DNA from: Phaeobacter inhibens DSM 16374
GTDB taxonomy: Bacteria > Pseudomonadota > Alphaproteobacteria > Rhodobacterales > Rhodobacteraceae
NCBI RefSeq assembly: GCF_000473105.1
Contig: NZ_KI421498.1
Coordinates: forward strand, 806,001 to 870,000
DNA length: 64,000 nucleotides
Reading direction: 5' to 3'
The position numbers and the translations under genes were made by a program. Positions 9,496 to 17,433 of the stretch are shown here, in pieces (position 1 is the stretch's first letter; each line of letters starts with the position of its first letter). Below the pieces are notes generated by a model. That model was given only the letters and a program-made list of their open reading frames with translations. It had not been told where the DNA came from and did no database searches.

Positions 9496-9531
9496 ACCTA
9501 TGGGCAGTCTGAGGTGATGCCCATAGGTATT
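9496..9531. terminator. Convergent terminator between glycosyltransferase and mttB-like gene
   Basis: Perfect 11-bp arms ACCTATGGGCA (9496-9506) and TGCCCATAGGT (9518-9528) with an 11-base loop, followed by attt. It lies between two convergent genes and probably serves both. Confidence 0.7.
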
Positions 9532-9539
9532 TCAATCGT

Positions 9540-11090
9540 CTAGCGGGATAAGTGAATGTTAAATCTCTCTCGCAAAGCCTGATCCAGAACTGGATCGAAT
9601 TGCGCCTGCGAGGCTTGGCTTAGGATATGTTCCTTGCGGGCTATCGCCTTTTCGATGAGGTCAGGCTTGTCCAGCTCAGCCCATTCCTTGGGAGAGGTGC
9701 GATCCCCGAATGTGGGATAAACGAAATCCTGCTGCATCCGGCTGAGCGTAGCGTCCGTACCCAGATAATGGCCAGTTCCGCTAAGGCAGACTTCAGCAAT
9801 CTGATCGATGGCAACGGTGTCTTCGCTCACCTCAATACCGCGCACGCAACGCAGCGCCTGGCCGAGCATATCGTCGCTCAGGATCAGCGACTCAAGGCAG
9901 AACCCAAGCAGAGAGGCATGCATTCCGGCCGCCTCATACACCATATTGCACCCCGACAGCCCCGCCATCACGTTGGAGCACATCTGCTCCCATCCGGCCT
10001 GCATGTCGGGCAGTTTGCTGTCAGAGGCGCCAGCGGCGGCGCCGCCCGGCAGGTCATAAAAATGATGCATCTGCGCGCAGCCCGCCGTCAGCAGCGCCTG
10101 TTCGCCAGATCCGATCGACATCGCCCCGGTTCGCAGATCAAGCCCGAAAGGCCAGGTGCCAAAGATCGCAGGCGCCCCGGGTTTGACGGCGTTGACGTAG
10201 ACCAGACCGGCAAGGCATTCGGCAACCGCCTGCACAATGGCGCCGGCAATCGTTGATGGTGCGGTGGCGCCGGCCATGCCCGCGGACAGCAAGAGAACCG
10301 GCATACCGCCCTTGATGCACAGCTCCATCACCTCGCAGCTTTCGGTGGCAAACTTCATCGGGGGCACAACAAAGCAGTTGGAATTGGACATAAACGGACG
10401 CTCGCGCCATTTGTCCTCACCGCCTGCAATCATATGCAGCATCTCCAGTGCCGGCGGCACATGGCTCGGCTCGGTAAAGGATGTTCCGATATGTTTCAGC
10501 GTGCCAGAGCAGCTCGCGTAGACCGTATTCAGGTCCATTTCCATATTGTCGAGAATATCGCGGCACACCATAGGCCGCTGCAGGAAGTGGACGTTGTCCA
10601 ATTGGTCGGTGATCCGGGCCGCGTCGTGCAAATCCTGCACGGTTGAATCGCGATATGTCCGGCCATGAACATCAACCACATGGACTGCAGCACCGGCAGT
10701 GCCGTAATGCACCCGCGTGCCTGAGAGTTCGAGGTCGTTCTTGCCATCCCGGCTGAACAGGGTGACCGATCGGTTGGCCTTGGCAATCGTGTCCTCTACC
10801 AGGGCACGGGGGAACCGGATGCGGCCATCGTCGCCTTCAATGCAGCCCGCAGCTTTCAGATAGGCAACCCCGCTTGGTGGCGCGTCGGCAAGGCCGATCT
10901 GCTCCAACGCGTTCAGCGCGGCTTCGTGGATACGTGCAACACCGGCGTCGCTGAGCGGGCGATAAAGGCCGCCCTCCAGCCCGGCCCGAACGGGGCGCAG
11001 ATGGTCGGCAAGGGGGGCTGCCCGGGCAGCACGGCGGGCAGCGCGGCCACCGCTTCGGGACGCACGAGGGGAGTTCGATTGATCTGTCAT
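9540..11090 (-). CDS. MttB-family (trimethylamine methyltransferase superfamily) corrinoid methyltransferase, non-pyrrolysine
   Basis: 516 residues, the usual length. A basic Ala/Arg-rich N-terminus leads into LRPVRAGLEGGLYRPLSDAGVARIHE. Typical MttB-family stretches are RVHYGTAGAAVHVVD, GTWPFGLDLRTGAMSIGSGE and DLPGGAAAGASDSKLPDMQAG. The frame has no in-frame amber codon, so it belongs to the large non-pyrrolysine group. Studied members (MtgB, MtpB, MtcB, MtyB) move methyl groups from quaternary amines such as glycine betaine, proline betaine, carnitine and butyrobetaine to a corrinoid protein. The substrate here is unknown. It is monocistronic in this window, with no corrinoid protein beside it. 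The ATG at 11090 has an AGAGAG ahead. Confidence 0.9.
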   Translation of the reverse strand: MTDQSNSPRASRSGGRAARRAARAAPLADHLRPVRAGLEGGLYRPLSDAGVARIHEAALNALEQIGLADAPPSGVAYLKAAGCIEGDDGRIRFPRALVEDTIAKANRSVTLFSRDGKNDLELSGTRVHYGTAGAAVHVVDVHGRTYRDSTVQDLHDAARITDQLDNVHFLQRPMVCRDILDNMEMDLNTVYASCSGTLKHIGTSFTEPSHVPPALEMLHMIAGGEDKWRERPFMSNSNCFVVPPMKFATESCEVMELCIKGGMPVLLLSAGMAGATAPSTIAGAIVQAVAECLAGLVYVNAVKPGAPAIFGTWPFGLDLRTGAMSIGSGEQALLTAGCAQMHHFYDLPGGAAAGASDSKLPDMQAGWEQMCSNVMAGLSGCNMVYEAAGMHASLLGFCLESLILSDDMLGQALRCVRGIEVSEDTVAIDQIAEVCLSGTGHYLGTDATLSRMQQDFVYPTFGDRTSPKEWAELDKPDLIEKAIARKEHILSQASQAQFDPVLDQALRERFNIHLSR

Positions 11091-11563
11091 AAGGTCTCTC
11101 TGGGTCTGAAATGGAAGCTGATCGTTTCAGATCCGCCTCGGTCGTCCCCGCGCCGCCCGACCACGGGACGCGCCGATTGTGCGGCCGATCAGACTGATGA
11201 ACCACCGTTCTCCTGACTGTTTCCCTGGCTGGCTGGCTGCCATGTCACTGCTCCGTTGTCGTCTGTACATCGTTGCACAGAGGGCGACCGATTCTATCTC
11301 ATTTGCGACTTATGTGAAATTTGCGACCAATATTTCACAACGGAGATGCGCCAACTTCTAAATTCACCTCCGAGCATGATCGGTAAAAATGTATAAATAT
11401 TAGCGCGTTAAAGGGTGAATTTCGTCTATGTTGGTGTTACCAACTGAGGCACTCTGAGAACGCCATCATGCTGAACCCGGTGTTAAGCATTTGCAGAGAT
11501 ACTGGTCGGAGATGGGCAATCACGCGCGCCTGAACGGCGCGCCGTCAAAAAAGGGCAGTGCCG
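11091..11563. other. Divergent intergenic region between mttB-like gene and first beta-barrel gene
   Basis: About 470 bases without a convincing coding frame. The right half is AT-rich and holds the inverted repeat described at 11313-11339. The region should contain promoters for both divergent genes, but no convincing -35/-10 pair was found. Confidence 0.6.
11313..11339. promoter_or_regulatory. Inverted repeat, candidate operator
   Basis: TGTGAAAT (11313-11320) and ATTTCACA (11332-11339) are perfect 8-bp arms around an 11-base centre. The 9-mer ATTTGCGAC also occurs twice as a direct repeat (11301-11309 and 11319-11327). The symmetry and the location between divergent genes suggest a regulator-binding site. 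The regulator is unknown. Confidence 0.5.
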
Positions 11564-12160
11564 ATGACACCGGCCTTCATTCGCAGCACGGACCATGATC
11601 TCTCGGCGCATCGTAAGCAGCGGCGCCGGTGGCTTCGGACAGGTGGTAGCGGATCAGCCCGGTGGGCAGCGATTGCCGGGCTCACAGCGGCGGTCCTTGC
11701 GGCTGCGCCCTGTTCTGCTGGTGACTGGAGCGGTTTTTTCCTTGGCGCCTCCATGGCGCGCGTACAGGCCGCGCAATCAGTGCGGGGTTCAGTAAGCGCG
11801 TCGGGGCTTCACCTTGGCTATGATCATGATTTTGGTCTCGTGGTGCTGGGCGGGGAGGTCGAGGTTGATCGCAGCGGGCGTGCCCGCTCTGACCTGACGG
11901 AGGATCAGACCCGGCGGATCAAACTGAGGGCCGGTTACGATATGGGGGAGACGCTGGGATATGTCACCGTCGGCTCAGCCCGCAATGAAACCGCCACAGA
12001 TAGCGACAACGGGGCGGTTTATGGCCTTGGGCTCAGCTACTCCCTCAACCGGGCTCTGCATGTCAGCGGGGAATACCTGCATCAGGACGCAAGCGATGGC
12101 GCCGCCGTTCAGACGCCCTCGCGTGATATCCTGTCGATCCGCGCATCTTTTCAGTTCTGA
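11564..12160 (+). CDS. Outer-membrane beta-barrel protein (OmpA/Opa-like small porin family), copy 1
   Basis: 198 residues. An unusually long basic N-terminus (RKQRRRWLRTGGSGSARW) precedes the hydrophobic segment AAIAGLTAAVLAAAPCSAG, a signal peptide likely cut after CSAG. The mature part alternates strands with aromatic and glycine residues (DWSGFFLGASMARV, GLHLGYDHDFGLVVLGGEVEVDRSG, IKLRAGYDMGETLGYVTVG) and ends SIRASFQF with a terminal Phe, the outer-membrane assembly signature. The ATG at 11564 is preferred to the GTG at 11558 because AAGGGCAG lies upstream. It is clearly related to the next gene. Confidence 0.85.
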   Translation: MTPAFIRSTDHDLSAHRKQRRRWLRTGGSGSARWAAIAGLTAAVLAAAPCSAGDWSGFFLGASMARVQAAQSVRGSVSASGLHLGYDHDFGLVVLGGEVEVDRSGRARSDLTEDQTRRIKLRAGYDMGETLGYVTVGSARNETATDSDNGAVYGLGLSYSLNRALHVSGEYLHQDASDGAAVQTPSRDILSIRASFQF

Positions 12161-12582
12161 CGCCCTCCCTCTCACCATCCGTCAATAGGCGTGGCTGCCG
12201 GGATCGACCTCTTGGGGCTAGTGTCCAAACACACCTAGATCTGGCCATCACTTCGCAGCGTCTCATCCATCGTCGCGCGACTGGCGCAATGGGCAGATCA
12301 AGAGTTGCATGACGGCCCCGGTTTCAGAAGCCAGATGAGCGGTGGTTGGCCGGTCCGGCAAGGCACCGGCGCGGATTTGCCAATCGGCGATTAGACGCCC
12401 GAAATCAATCGGCAGGAACCTGCCTCATGCCCTCATTTTGGGCCAAATAATGCGCAGAAATTCGGAAAAACTCGACGGGGTCTGGAACAAAACCGCTGTC
12501 GATCTTCTTTAGGAGGGGCAGACGCGAGAGTAGCGCGTCTTTGAGAAGACACATGTCGAAAGACAGACAAGGAGAAGTCGAG
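12161..12582 (+). other. Intergenic region between the two beta-barrel genes
   Basis: About 420 bases. Frames present are short and have poor composition. No clear terminator or promoter was found. GGAGAAG just before 12583 is the ribosome-binding site of the next gene. Confidence 0.5.
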
Positions 12583-13167
12583 ATGACTCGTATCGTATCC
12601 ATGGCCGCCATCGCCGCCGCCCTGAGCACCCCAGCCTTTGCCGGCAATCTGGAAGAGCCCGTCGTGGCCCCAGCCCCTACGGCACCGCCCGTCGTGGTTG
12701 CCAATGACGGTGGCGATTGGACCGGTGCCTATATCGGTGGCCAAATCGGGCAGCTGGACGCAGACACCAGCAACGGCCTGTCAGGCGATGATGTCTCTTA
12801 CGGTGTGCACGCTGGCTATAACTATGATTTTGGCCGCTTCGTGCTGGGTGGTGAGATTGACTATGACGCCACAGATGTCGATCTTGGCGGCGGTGCCGCC
12901 ACTGTGGACTCCGTGATGCGTGGCAAGGTGAAGGCCGGGTATGACTTCGGTCCCGTCCTCGCCTATGTGACTGGCGGTGTGGCGCAGGTCGACACCTCTG
13001 TTGGTGATGAAACCGGTGAATTTTACGGTATCGGCGTCGCCTACCGCGTGACCGACCAATGGACTGTCGGTGGTGAAGTGTTGGAGCATGACTTCGATAA
13101 TCTGGGCAGCTCCGGCATCAGCGCCGATGCGACCACCGTATCGCTGCGGGCCTCCTACCAGTTCTGA
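12583..13167 (+). CDS. Outer-membrane beta-barrel protein, copy 2
   Basis: 194 residues with a standard signal peptide (MTRIVSMAAIAAALSTPAFAG) followed by a Pro/Ala/Val linker and a beta barrel. DWTGAYIGGQIGQL, YGVHAGYNYDFGRFVLGGEIDYDAT, GKVKAGYDFGPVLAYVTGGVAQV and the terminal SLRASYQF match copy 1 strand by strand, so the two are tandem paralogues. The frame extends upstream to 12541, but ATG 12583 has GGAGAAG in front and begins the signal peptide. The ligand or role is unknown; such proteins are often abundant structural porins. Confidence 0.88.
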   Translation: MTRIVSMAAIAAALSTPAFAGNLEEPVVAPAPTAPPVVVANDGGDWTGAYIGGQIGQLDADTSNGLSGDDVSYGVHAGYNYDFGRFVLGGEIDYDATDVDLGGGAATVDSVMRGKVKAGYDFGPVLAYVTGGVAQVDTSVGDETGEFYGIGVAYRVTDQWTVGGEVLEHDFDNLGSSGISADATTVSLRASYQF

Positions 13168-13188
13168 TTTGCCCCCCAGTGATAACAG

Positions 13189-13220
13189 CGGCGCGTCCAT
13201 TTCGATGGGCGCGCCGTTTT
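13189..13220 (+). terminator. Rho-independent terminator with UUCG tetraloop
   Basis: A 12-bp stem (CGGCGCGTCCAT / ATGGGCGCGCCG, one G-T pair) closes a TTCG loop and is followed by TTTT at 13217. It lies 21 bases after the second beta-barrel gene. Confidence 0.85.
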
Positions 13221-13308
13221 GCGTCGGCGTGAGGCTTAAGTCTGAATTGCAGGCTTGGCGGGGCTTTCTTGCTGTGTTATGCCAATCTTATGAACCGGAT
13301 TTGCAACA

Positions 13309-13333
13309 TTATTACCTGCTGCATTACCTGCTG
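13309..13333 (+). repeat. Short tandem repeat upstream of cysS
   Basis: ATTACCTGCTG occurs twice in tandem with a 12-base period in the spacer before cysS. It is short and of no known function. Confidence 0.4.
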
Positions 13334-13472
13334 AAATAGTCAGCGGGCTGGTTTCTGTCGTTCCCTTCTTTTGAACAAGTTGCTAAGCCCGCGCTGCGCG
13401 CCGCGTACCTGCGGCACCCGTTGGGAGATTGGCCAGAGGCGCACTGCGCCGCGGTCAGACGAAGGATTTGTG

Positions 13473-14870
13473 ATGACGACGATCAAGCTGCACAACACCC
13501 GCACCAGAGGCAAAGAGGTGCTGAACCCGATCAATCCCGACGATGTGCGCCTCTATCTCTGTGGGCCGACAGTCTATGACCGCGCCCATTTAGGCAATGC
13601 GCGCCCGGTGGTGGTGTTTGATGTGCTCTATCGCCTGTTGCGCCACGTCTACGGCACCGATCATGTCACCTATGCGCGCAATTTCACCGATGTGGATGAC
13701 AAGATCAACGCAACCGCGCTGGCCCGCAAGGAAGCAGGCGCGCCGGGCACGCTGGAAGAGCTGGTACAGGAGCGCACAGAAGAGACTATCAGTTGGTATC
13801 TGGCGGATATGGCTGAACTGGGCGCGCTGGAGCCGGATCACATGCCGCGCGCAACCGCCTATATCCCGCAGATGATCGCGATGATCGAAGAGCTGATCGC
13901 CAAGGGTCATGCCTATGCGGACGGTGCCGGTCATGTGCTGTTCTCGGTCAAGAGCTACAAGGATTACGGCGCGCTGTCCGGCCGGTCGGTGGACGACATG
14001 ATTGCCGGTGCGCGGGTTGAAGTGGCCGATAACAAACGCGATCCGATGGATTTCGTGCTGTGGAAGCCCTCCACCGATGAGCTGCCCGGTTGGGACAGCC
14101 CCTGGGGCCGGGGTCGTCCGGGTTGGCATATCGAATGCTCCGCCATGAGCCACGAACTGTTTGGCGATAGTTTCGACATTCACGGCGGCGGCAATGACCT
14201 GATGTTCCCGCATCACGAGAATGAAATTGCGCAAAGCTGCTGTGCCCATCCCGAGGGTGATTTTGCAAAAATCTGGCTGCATAATGAGATGCTGCAGGTC
14301 GAAGGAAAGAAGATGTCCAAGTCTCTGGGCAACTTTTTCACCGTGCGCGACCTCTTGGATCAGGGGTATCCGGGGGAGGTGATCCGGTTGGTATTTTTGC
14401 AAACCCACTATCGCAAGCCGATGGATTGGACCGACAAAAAAGCAAAAGAAGCAGAGGCAACGCTGCGTAAGTGGTATCAGCTTGCGGCAACGGCCCTAGA
14501 CAATGAAGAACCATATGTTGGGGTGATCAATGCACTATCCGATGATCTAAATACAGCCCAAGCAATTGCCGAATTGCATCAGCTTTTTCATGCCGAAGAT
14601 GCTGCAAGCATGCGGGCTAGTTTGAAGTTCATGGGTCTTATGGGTGCGGACACTCCAACATGGGCTACCGGTGAGAACATTGATCTAACCTTATATGAGA
14701 GAAAACTATCCGATGCTCGGGAAGTCGCTATGCAGAGTAAGGATTTTTCCGAGGTTGATCGCCTGAAGGCGGCCTTTGTTGCTGCTGGGGTTGAGGTCCG
14801 GATGAGTAAGACCGGCGTTGAACTGGTGCCCGGCCCCTCATTCGATTCCAGCAAACTGGACGCGATCTAG
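13473..14870 (+). CDS. cysS: Cysteine-tRNA ligase
   Basis: 465 residues, the normal size for CysRS. It charges tRNA-Cys in the cytosol. The class I HIGH motif appears as [15 protein letters not shown] near residue 35. Zinc-site residues are in [16 protein letters not shown] and [10 protein letters not shown], and KMSKS appears as [11 protein letters not shown]. The frame opens earlier at 13371, but ATG 13473, preceded by GAAGGA, begins the conserved domain. From about 14,380 to 14,790 the codon use becomes clearly more AT-rich (cta, tta, aat, gaa, att) than in the first two thirds, although the protein stays in frame and family-like. See findings. Confidence 0.96.
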   Translation: MTTIKLHNTRTRGKEVLNPINPDDVRLYLCGPTVYDRAHLGNARPVVVFDVLYRLLRHVYGTDHVTYARNFTDVDDKINATALARKEAGAPGTLEELVQERTEETISWYLADMAELGALEPDHMPRATAYIPQMIAMIEELIAKGHAYADGAGHVLFSVKSYKDYGALSGRSVDDMIAGARVEVADNKRDPMDFVLWKPSTDELPGWDSPWGRGRPGWHIECSAMSHELFGDSFDIHGGGNDLMFPHHENEIAQSCCAHPEGDFAKIWLHNEMLQVEGKKMSKSLGNFFTVRDLLDQGYPGEVIRLVFLQTHYRKPMDWTDKKAKEAEATLRKWYQLAATALDNEEPYVGVINALSDDLNTAQAIAELHQLFHAEDAASMRASLKFMGLMGADTPTWATGENIDLTLYERKLSDAREVAMQSKDFSEVDRLKAAFVAAGVEVRMSKTGVELVPGPSFDSSKLDAI

Positions 14871-14937
14871 CACCAAAACAGACCACTGCCCTCAGAGGTG
14901 AGGGCCACCCTCATTCCGCCAAGCCATAAGGCCAGCC

Positions 14938-16569
14938 ATGACCAAAGAACGTCTTTACCTCTATGACACCACGCTGCGCGATGGGCAGCAGACCCAGGGT
15001 GTGCAGTTCTCGACCACCGAGAAGGTGCAGATTGCGACGGCGCTGGACGGGCTTGGGGTGGACTACATCGAAGGAGGCTGGCCCGGCGCCAATCCGACCG
15101 ACAGCGGGTTCTTTGACGCAGCCCCCCGGACGCGCGCGACCATGACTGCCTTTGGCATGACCAAACGGGCAGGGCGTTCCGCGGAAAACGACGATGTGCT
15201 GGCGGCGGTGTTGAATGCCGGCACAGCGGCGGTCTGTCTGGTCGGCAAAAGCCATGATTATCACGTCACCCATGCGCTGGGGATCACGCTTGAGGAGAAC
15301 CTCGATAATATCCGGGCCTCCATCGCGCATCTTGTGGCGCAGGGGCGCGAGGCGCTGTTTGATGCCGAACATTTTTTTGACGGCTACAAGGACAACCCGG
15401 ACTACGCGCTGGCGGCATGCCGCGCCGCGCTTGAAGCAGGCGCGCGCTGGGTGGTGCTGTGTGATACCAATGGCGGCACCTTGCCGGGGGACGTGGGGCG
15501 GATCGTGGCGGAGGTGATCGCGGCCGGGTTGCCGGGGGATCATTTGGGCATTCACACCCATAATGATACCGAAAATGCGGTGGCCTGCTCGCTGGCGGCT
15601 GTGGATGCAGGCGCGCGGCAGATCCAAGGCACGCTGAACGGTCTGGGGGAGCGCTGCGGCAATGCCAATCTGACCACACTGATCCCCACACTGCTGCTGA
15701 AACACCCCTATGCGGACCAGTTTGACATCGGTGTCAGCCACGAGGGCTTGAGTACGCTCACCGCGCTCAGCCGGATGCTGGATGAGATTCTGAACCGGGT
15801 ACCAACGAAACAGGCCGCTTATGTTGGGGCCTCCGCCTTTGCCCATAAGGCCGGGCTGCATGCCAGCGCGATCCTGAAGGATCCGAGCACCTACGAACAT
15901 ATTGACCCGACATTGGTTGGCAATGCGCGTATCATTCCGATGTCCAATCAGGCAGGGCAGTCCAATCTGCGCCGTCGCCTGTCGGAGGCCGGTCTGCGCG
16001 TTGAGAACGGCGACCCGGCGCTGGCGCGAATTCTGGAGCGGATCAAAACCCGTGAGGCCGAGGGGTATTCCTATGACACCGCGCAGGCCTCGTTCGAGAT
16101 CCTGGCGCGCGAGGAGCTGGGGCAGCTTCCAAGTTTCTTTGAGGTGAAGCGCTATAAGGTCACGGTGGAGCGGCGCAAGAACAAGTATGACCGGATGGTC
16201 TCGCTCTCTGAGGCGGTTGTGGTCGTTAAGGTGGATGGCCAAAAGCTGCTGTCGGTGAGTGAATCGCTGGACGAGACCGGTAGCGACCGGGGTCCGGTGA
16301 ACGCGCTGGCCAAGGCGCTGACCAAGGATCTGGGCCAGTATTCCAAGGCGCTGGGTGATATGCGGCTGGTTGATTTCAAAGTGCGCATCACCCAAGGCGG
16401 CACCGAGGCGGTGACACGGGTCATTATCGACAGCGAAGATGGCGCCGGGCGACGCTGGTCTACCGTTGGCGTCAGCGCGAACATAATAGATGCCTCGTTT
16501 GAGGCGCTGCTGGATGCGATCCGCTGGAAGCTGCTACGCGACACCGATGCCGGGGGCGTTGGCGTCTGA
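14938..16569 (+). CDS. cimA: (R)-citramalate synthase
   Basis: 543 residues. It condenses pyruvate with acetyl-CoA to citramalate for threonine-independent isoleucine synthesis. The HMGL-like catalytic domain opens YDTTLRDGQQTQGVQFS; HTHNDTENAVACSLAAVDAGA and GERCGNANLTTLIP carry metal and substrate residues. The C-terminal LeuA allosteric dimer domain (~residues 400-530, SLSEAVVVVKVDGQ to VGVSANIIDASFEALLDAI) is complete, so feedback control is likely. Its length and the DTENAVA/ERCGNAN wording fit CimA better than LeuA. It lies 67 bases after cysS and overlaps the next gene by one base at its stop. Confidence 0.93.
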   Translation: MTKERLYLYDTTLRDGQQTQGVQFSTTEKVQIATALDGLGVDYIEGGWPGANPTDSGFFDAAPRTRATMTAFGMTKRAGRSAENDDVLAAVLNAGTAAVCLVGKSHDYHVTHALGITLEENLDNIRASIAHLVAQGREALFDAEHFFDGYKDNPDYALAACRAALEAGARWVVLCDTNGGTLPGDVGRIVAEVIAAGLPGDHLGIHTHNDTENAVACSLAAVDAGARQIQGTLNGLGERCGNANLTTLIPTLLLKHPYADQFDIGVSHEGLSTLTALSRMLDEILNRVPTKQAAYVGASAFAHKAGLHASAILKDPSTYEHIDPTLVGNARIIPMSNQAGQSNLRRRLSEAGLRVENGDPALARILERIKTREAEGYSYDTAQASFEILAREELGQLPSFFEVKRYKVTVERRKNKYDRMVSLSEAVVVVKVDGQKLLSVSESLDETGSDRGPVNALAKALTKDLGQYSKALGDMRLVDFKVRITQGGTEAVTRVIIDSEDGAGRRWSTVGVSANIIDASFEALLDAIRWKLLRDTDAGGVGV

Positions 16570-17348
16570 TGACGACATTTGATGACGACCTGATTACCTG
16601 CGCCGATCTGGTACAGAAAGGCGATCCCGACCGTTTTGCCACGGTGATGGCCTCGCCAGTCTCTACGCGCGCCGCCCTGTTTGCGATTTACGCGTTTAAT
16701 CTGGAATTGGCGCGGGCACCCTGGGCCTCAACCGAGGCAATGATTGCCGAAATGCGTGTGCAATGGTGGCGCGACGTCGGCGCCGAGATTGCCGCCGGTG
16801 GTTCTGTGCGTCGACATTTTGTCGCCACACCGCTGGCCAGGGTCCTGACGCCGGAACTGGCGGTGCATATTGATGAAATGGCAGAGGCCCGCCGCTGGGA
16901 CATCTACCGAGACCCGTTTGAGGATGAGGCGGCACTGGCGGATCACATCGACAAGACCACAGGCTCGCTCATGTGGATGGCAGCGGCGACGCTGGGGGCA
17001 CGTGATCAGACACTAGTGCGCCGGTTCGCCTATGGGGTCGGCGTCGCCAATTGGCTGCGCGCAATACCCAAATTGGTTGCAGAGAAGCGCGTGCCGCTTC
17101 TGGATGGCACCCCCGAGGGAGTACGGGCACTGGCCCAGGATGGCCTTGCGGCGTTGAAAGAAGCCCGCGCCAATCGGGGAGCGATGGCGGCATCTTCGCT
17201 GCCGGCGCTCCTGCCAGGCTGGCAGGCGGACAAGATCCTGCAACAGGCCGTCGCCGTGCCGCAACGGGTTGCAGATGGCGCCTTGGGGACAAGTGAATTC
17301 CGCCGTCGCACCAGTCTGATCTATCGGGTCTCGACCGGGCGCTGGTAG
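16569..17348 (+). CDS. Squalene/phytoene synthase-like protein lacking the catalytic aspartates
   Basis: 259 residues with the all-helical squalene/phytoene synthase pattern (TRAALFAIYAFNLELARAP, AEMRVQWWRDV, DHIDKTTGSLMWMAAATLG, YGVGVANWLRAIPKLVAEKR, LLPGWQADKILQQAV). The two aspartate-rich motifs that bind Mg-diphosphate in CrtB/HpnC/HpnD are replaced: NLELA stands at the first and ANWLRAIPK at the second. This fits the NDUFAF6-like subgroup linked to respiratory complex assembly rather than carotenoid synthesis. It directly abuts cimA and probably shares its transcript. A strong terminator follows. Confidence 0.75.
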   Translation: MTTFDDDLITCADLVQKGDPDRFATVMASPVSTRAALFAIYAFNLELARAPWASTEAMIAEMRVQWWRDVGAEIAAGGSVRRHFVATPLARVLTPELAVHIDEMAEARRWDIYRDPFEDEAALADHIDKTTGSLMWMAAATLGARDQTLVRRFAYGVGVANWLRAIPKLVAEKRVPLLDGTPEGVRALAQDGLAALKEARANRGAMAASSLPALLPGWQADKILQQAVAVPQRVADGALGTSEFRRRTSLIYRVSTGRW

Positions 17349-17371
17349 GTTCACTGAGATTCAGATGGAAA

Positions 17372-17408
17372 AAAGACGCCGACGGCTTTCCGCCTGGCGT
17401 CTTTTTCT
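17372..17408. terminator. Bidirectional terminator
   Basis: GACGCC (17375-17380) pairs with GGCGTC (17396-17401), with an A-run to the left and TTTTTC to the right. It lies between two convergent genes and would serve both strands. Confidence 0.8.
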
Positions 17409-17433
17409 TTTTCTGCAGCGGGTTAACCGGAGA

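Noticed and set aside
14889-14908. GCCCTC/GAGGGC hairpin between cysS and cimA as a terminator or attenuator
   Set aside because: Six-base arms and no T-run; too weak to call.
16569-17348. Carotenoid phytoene synthase (crtB) together with the CrtC-like protein at 46 kb as a pigment pathway
   Set aside because: The first lacks catalytic aspartates, and the second is exported and belongs to an ABC cassette; no other crt genes are present.
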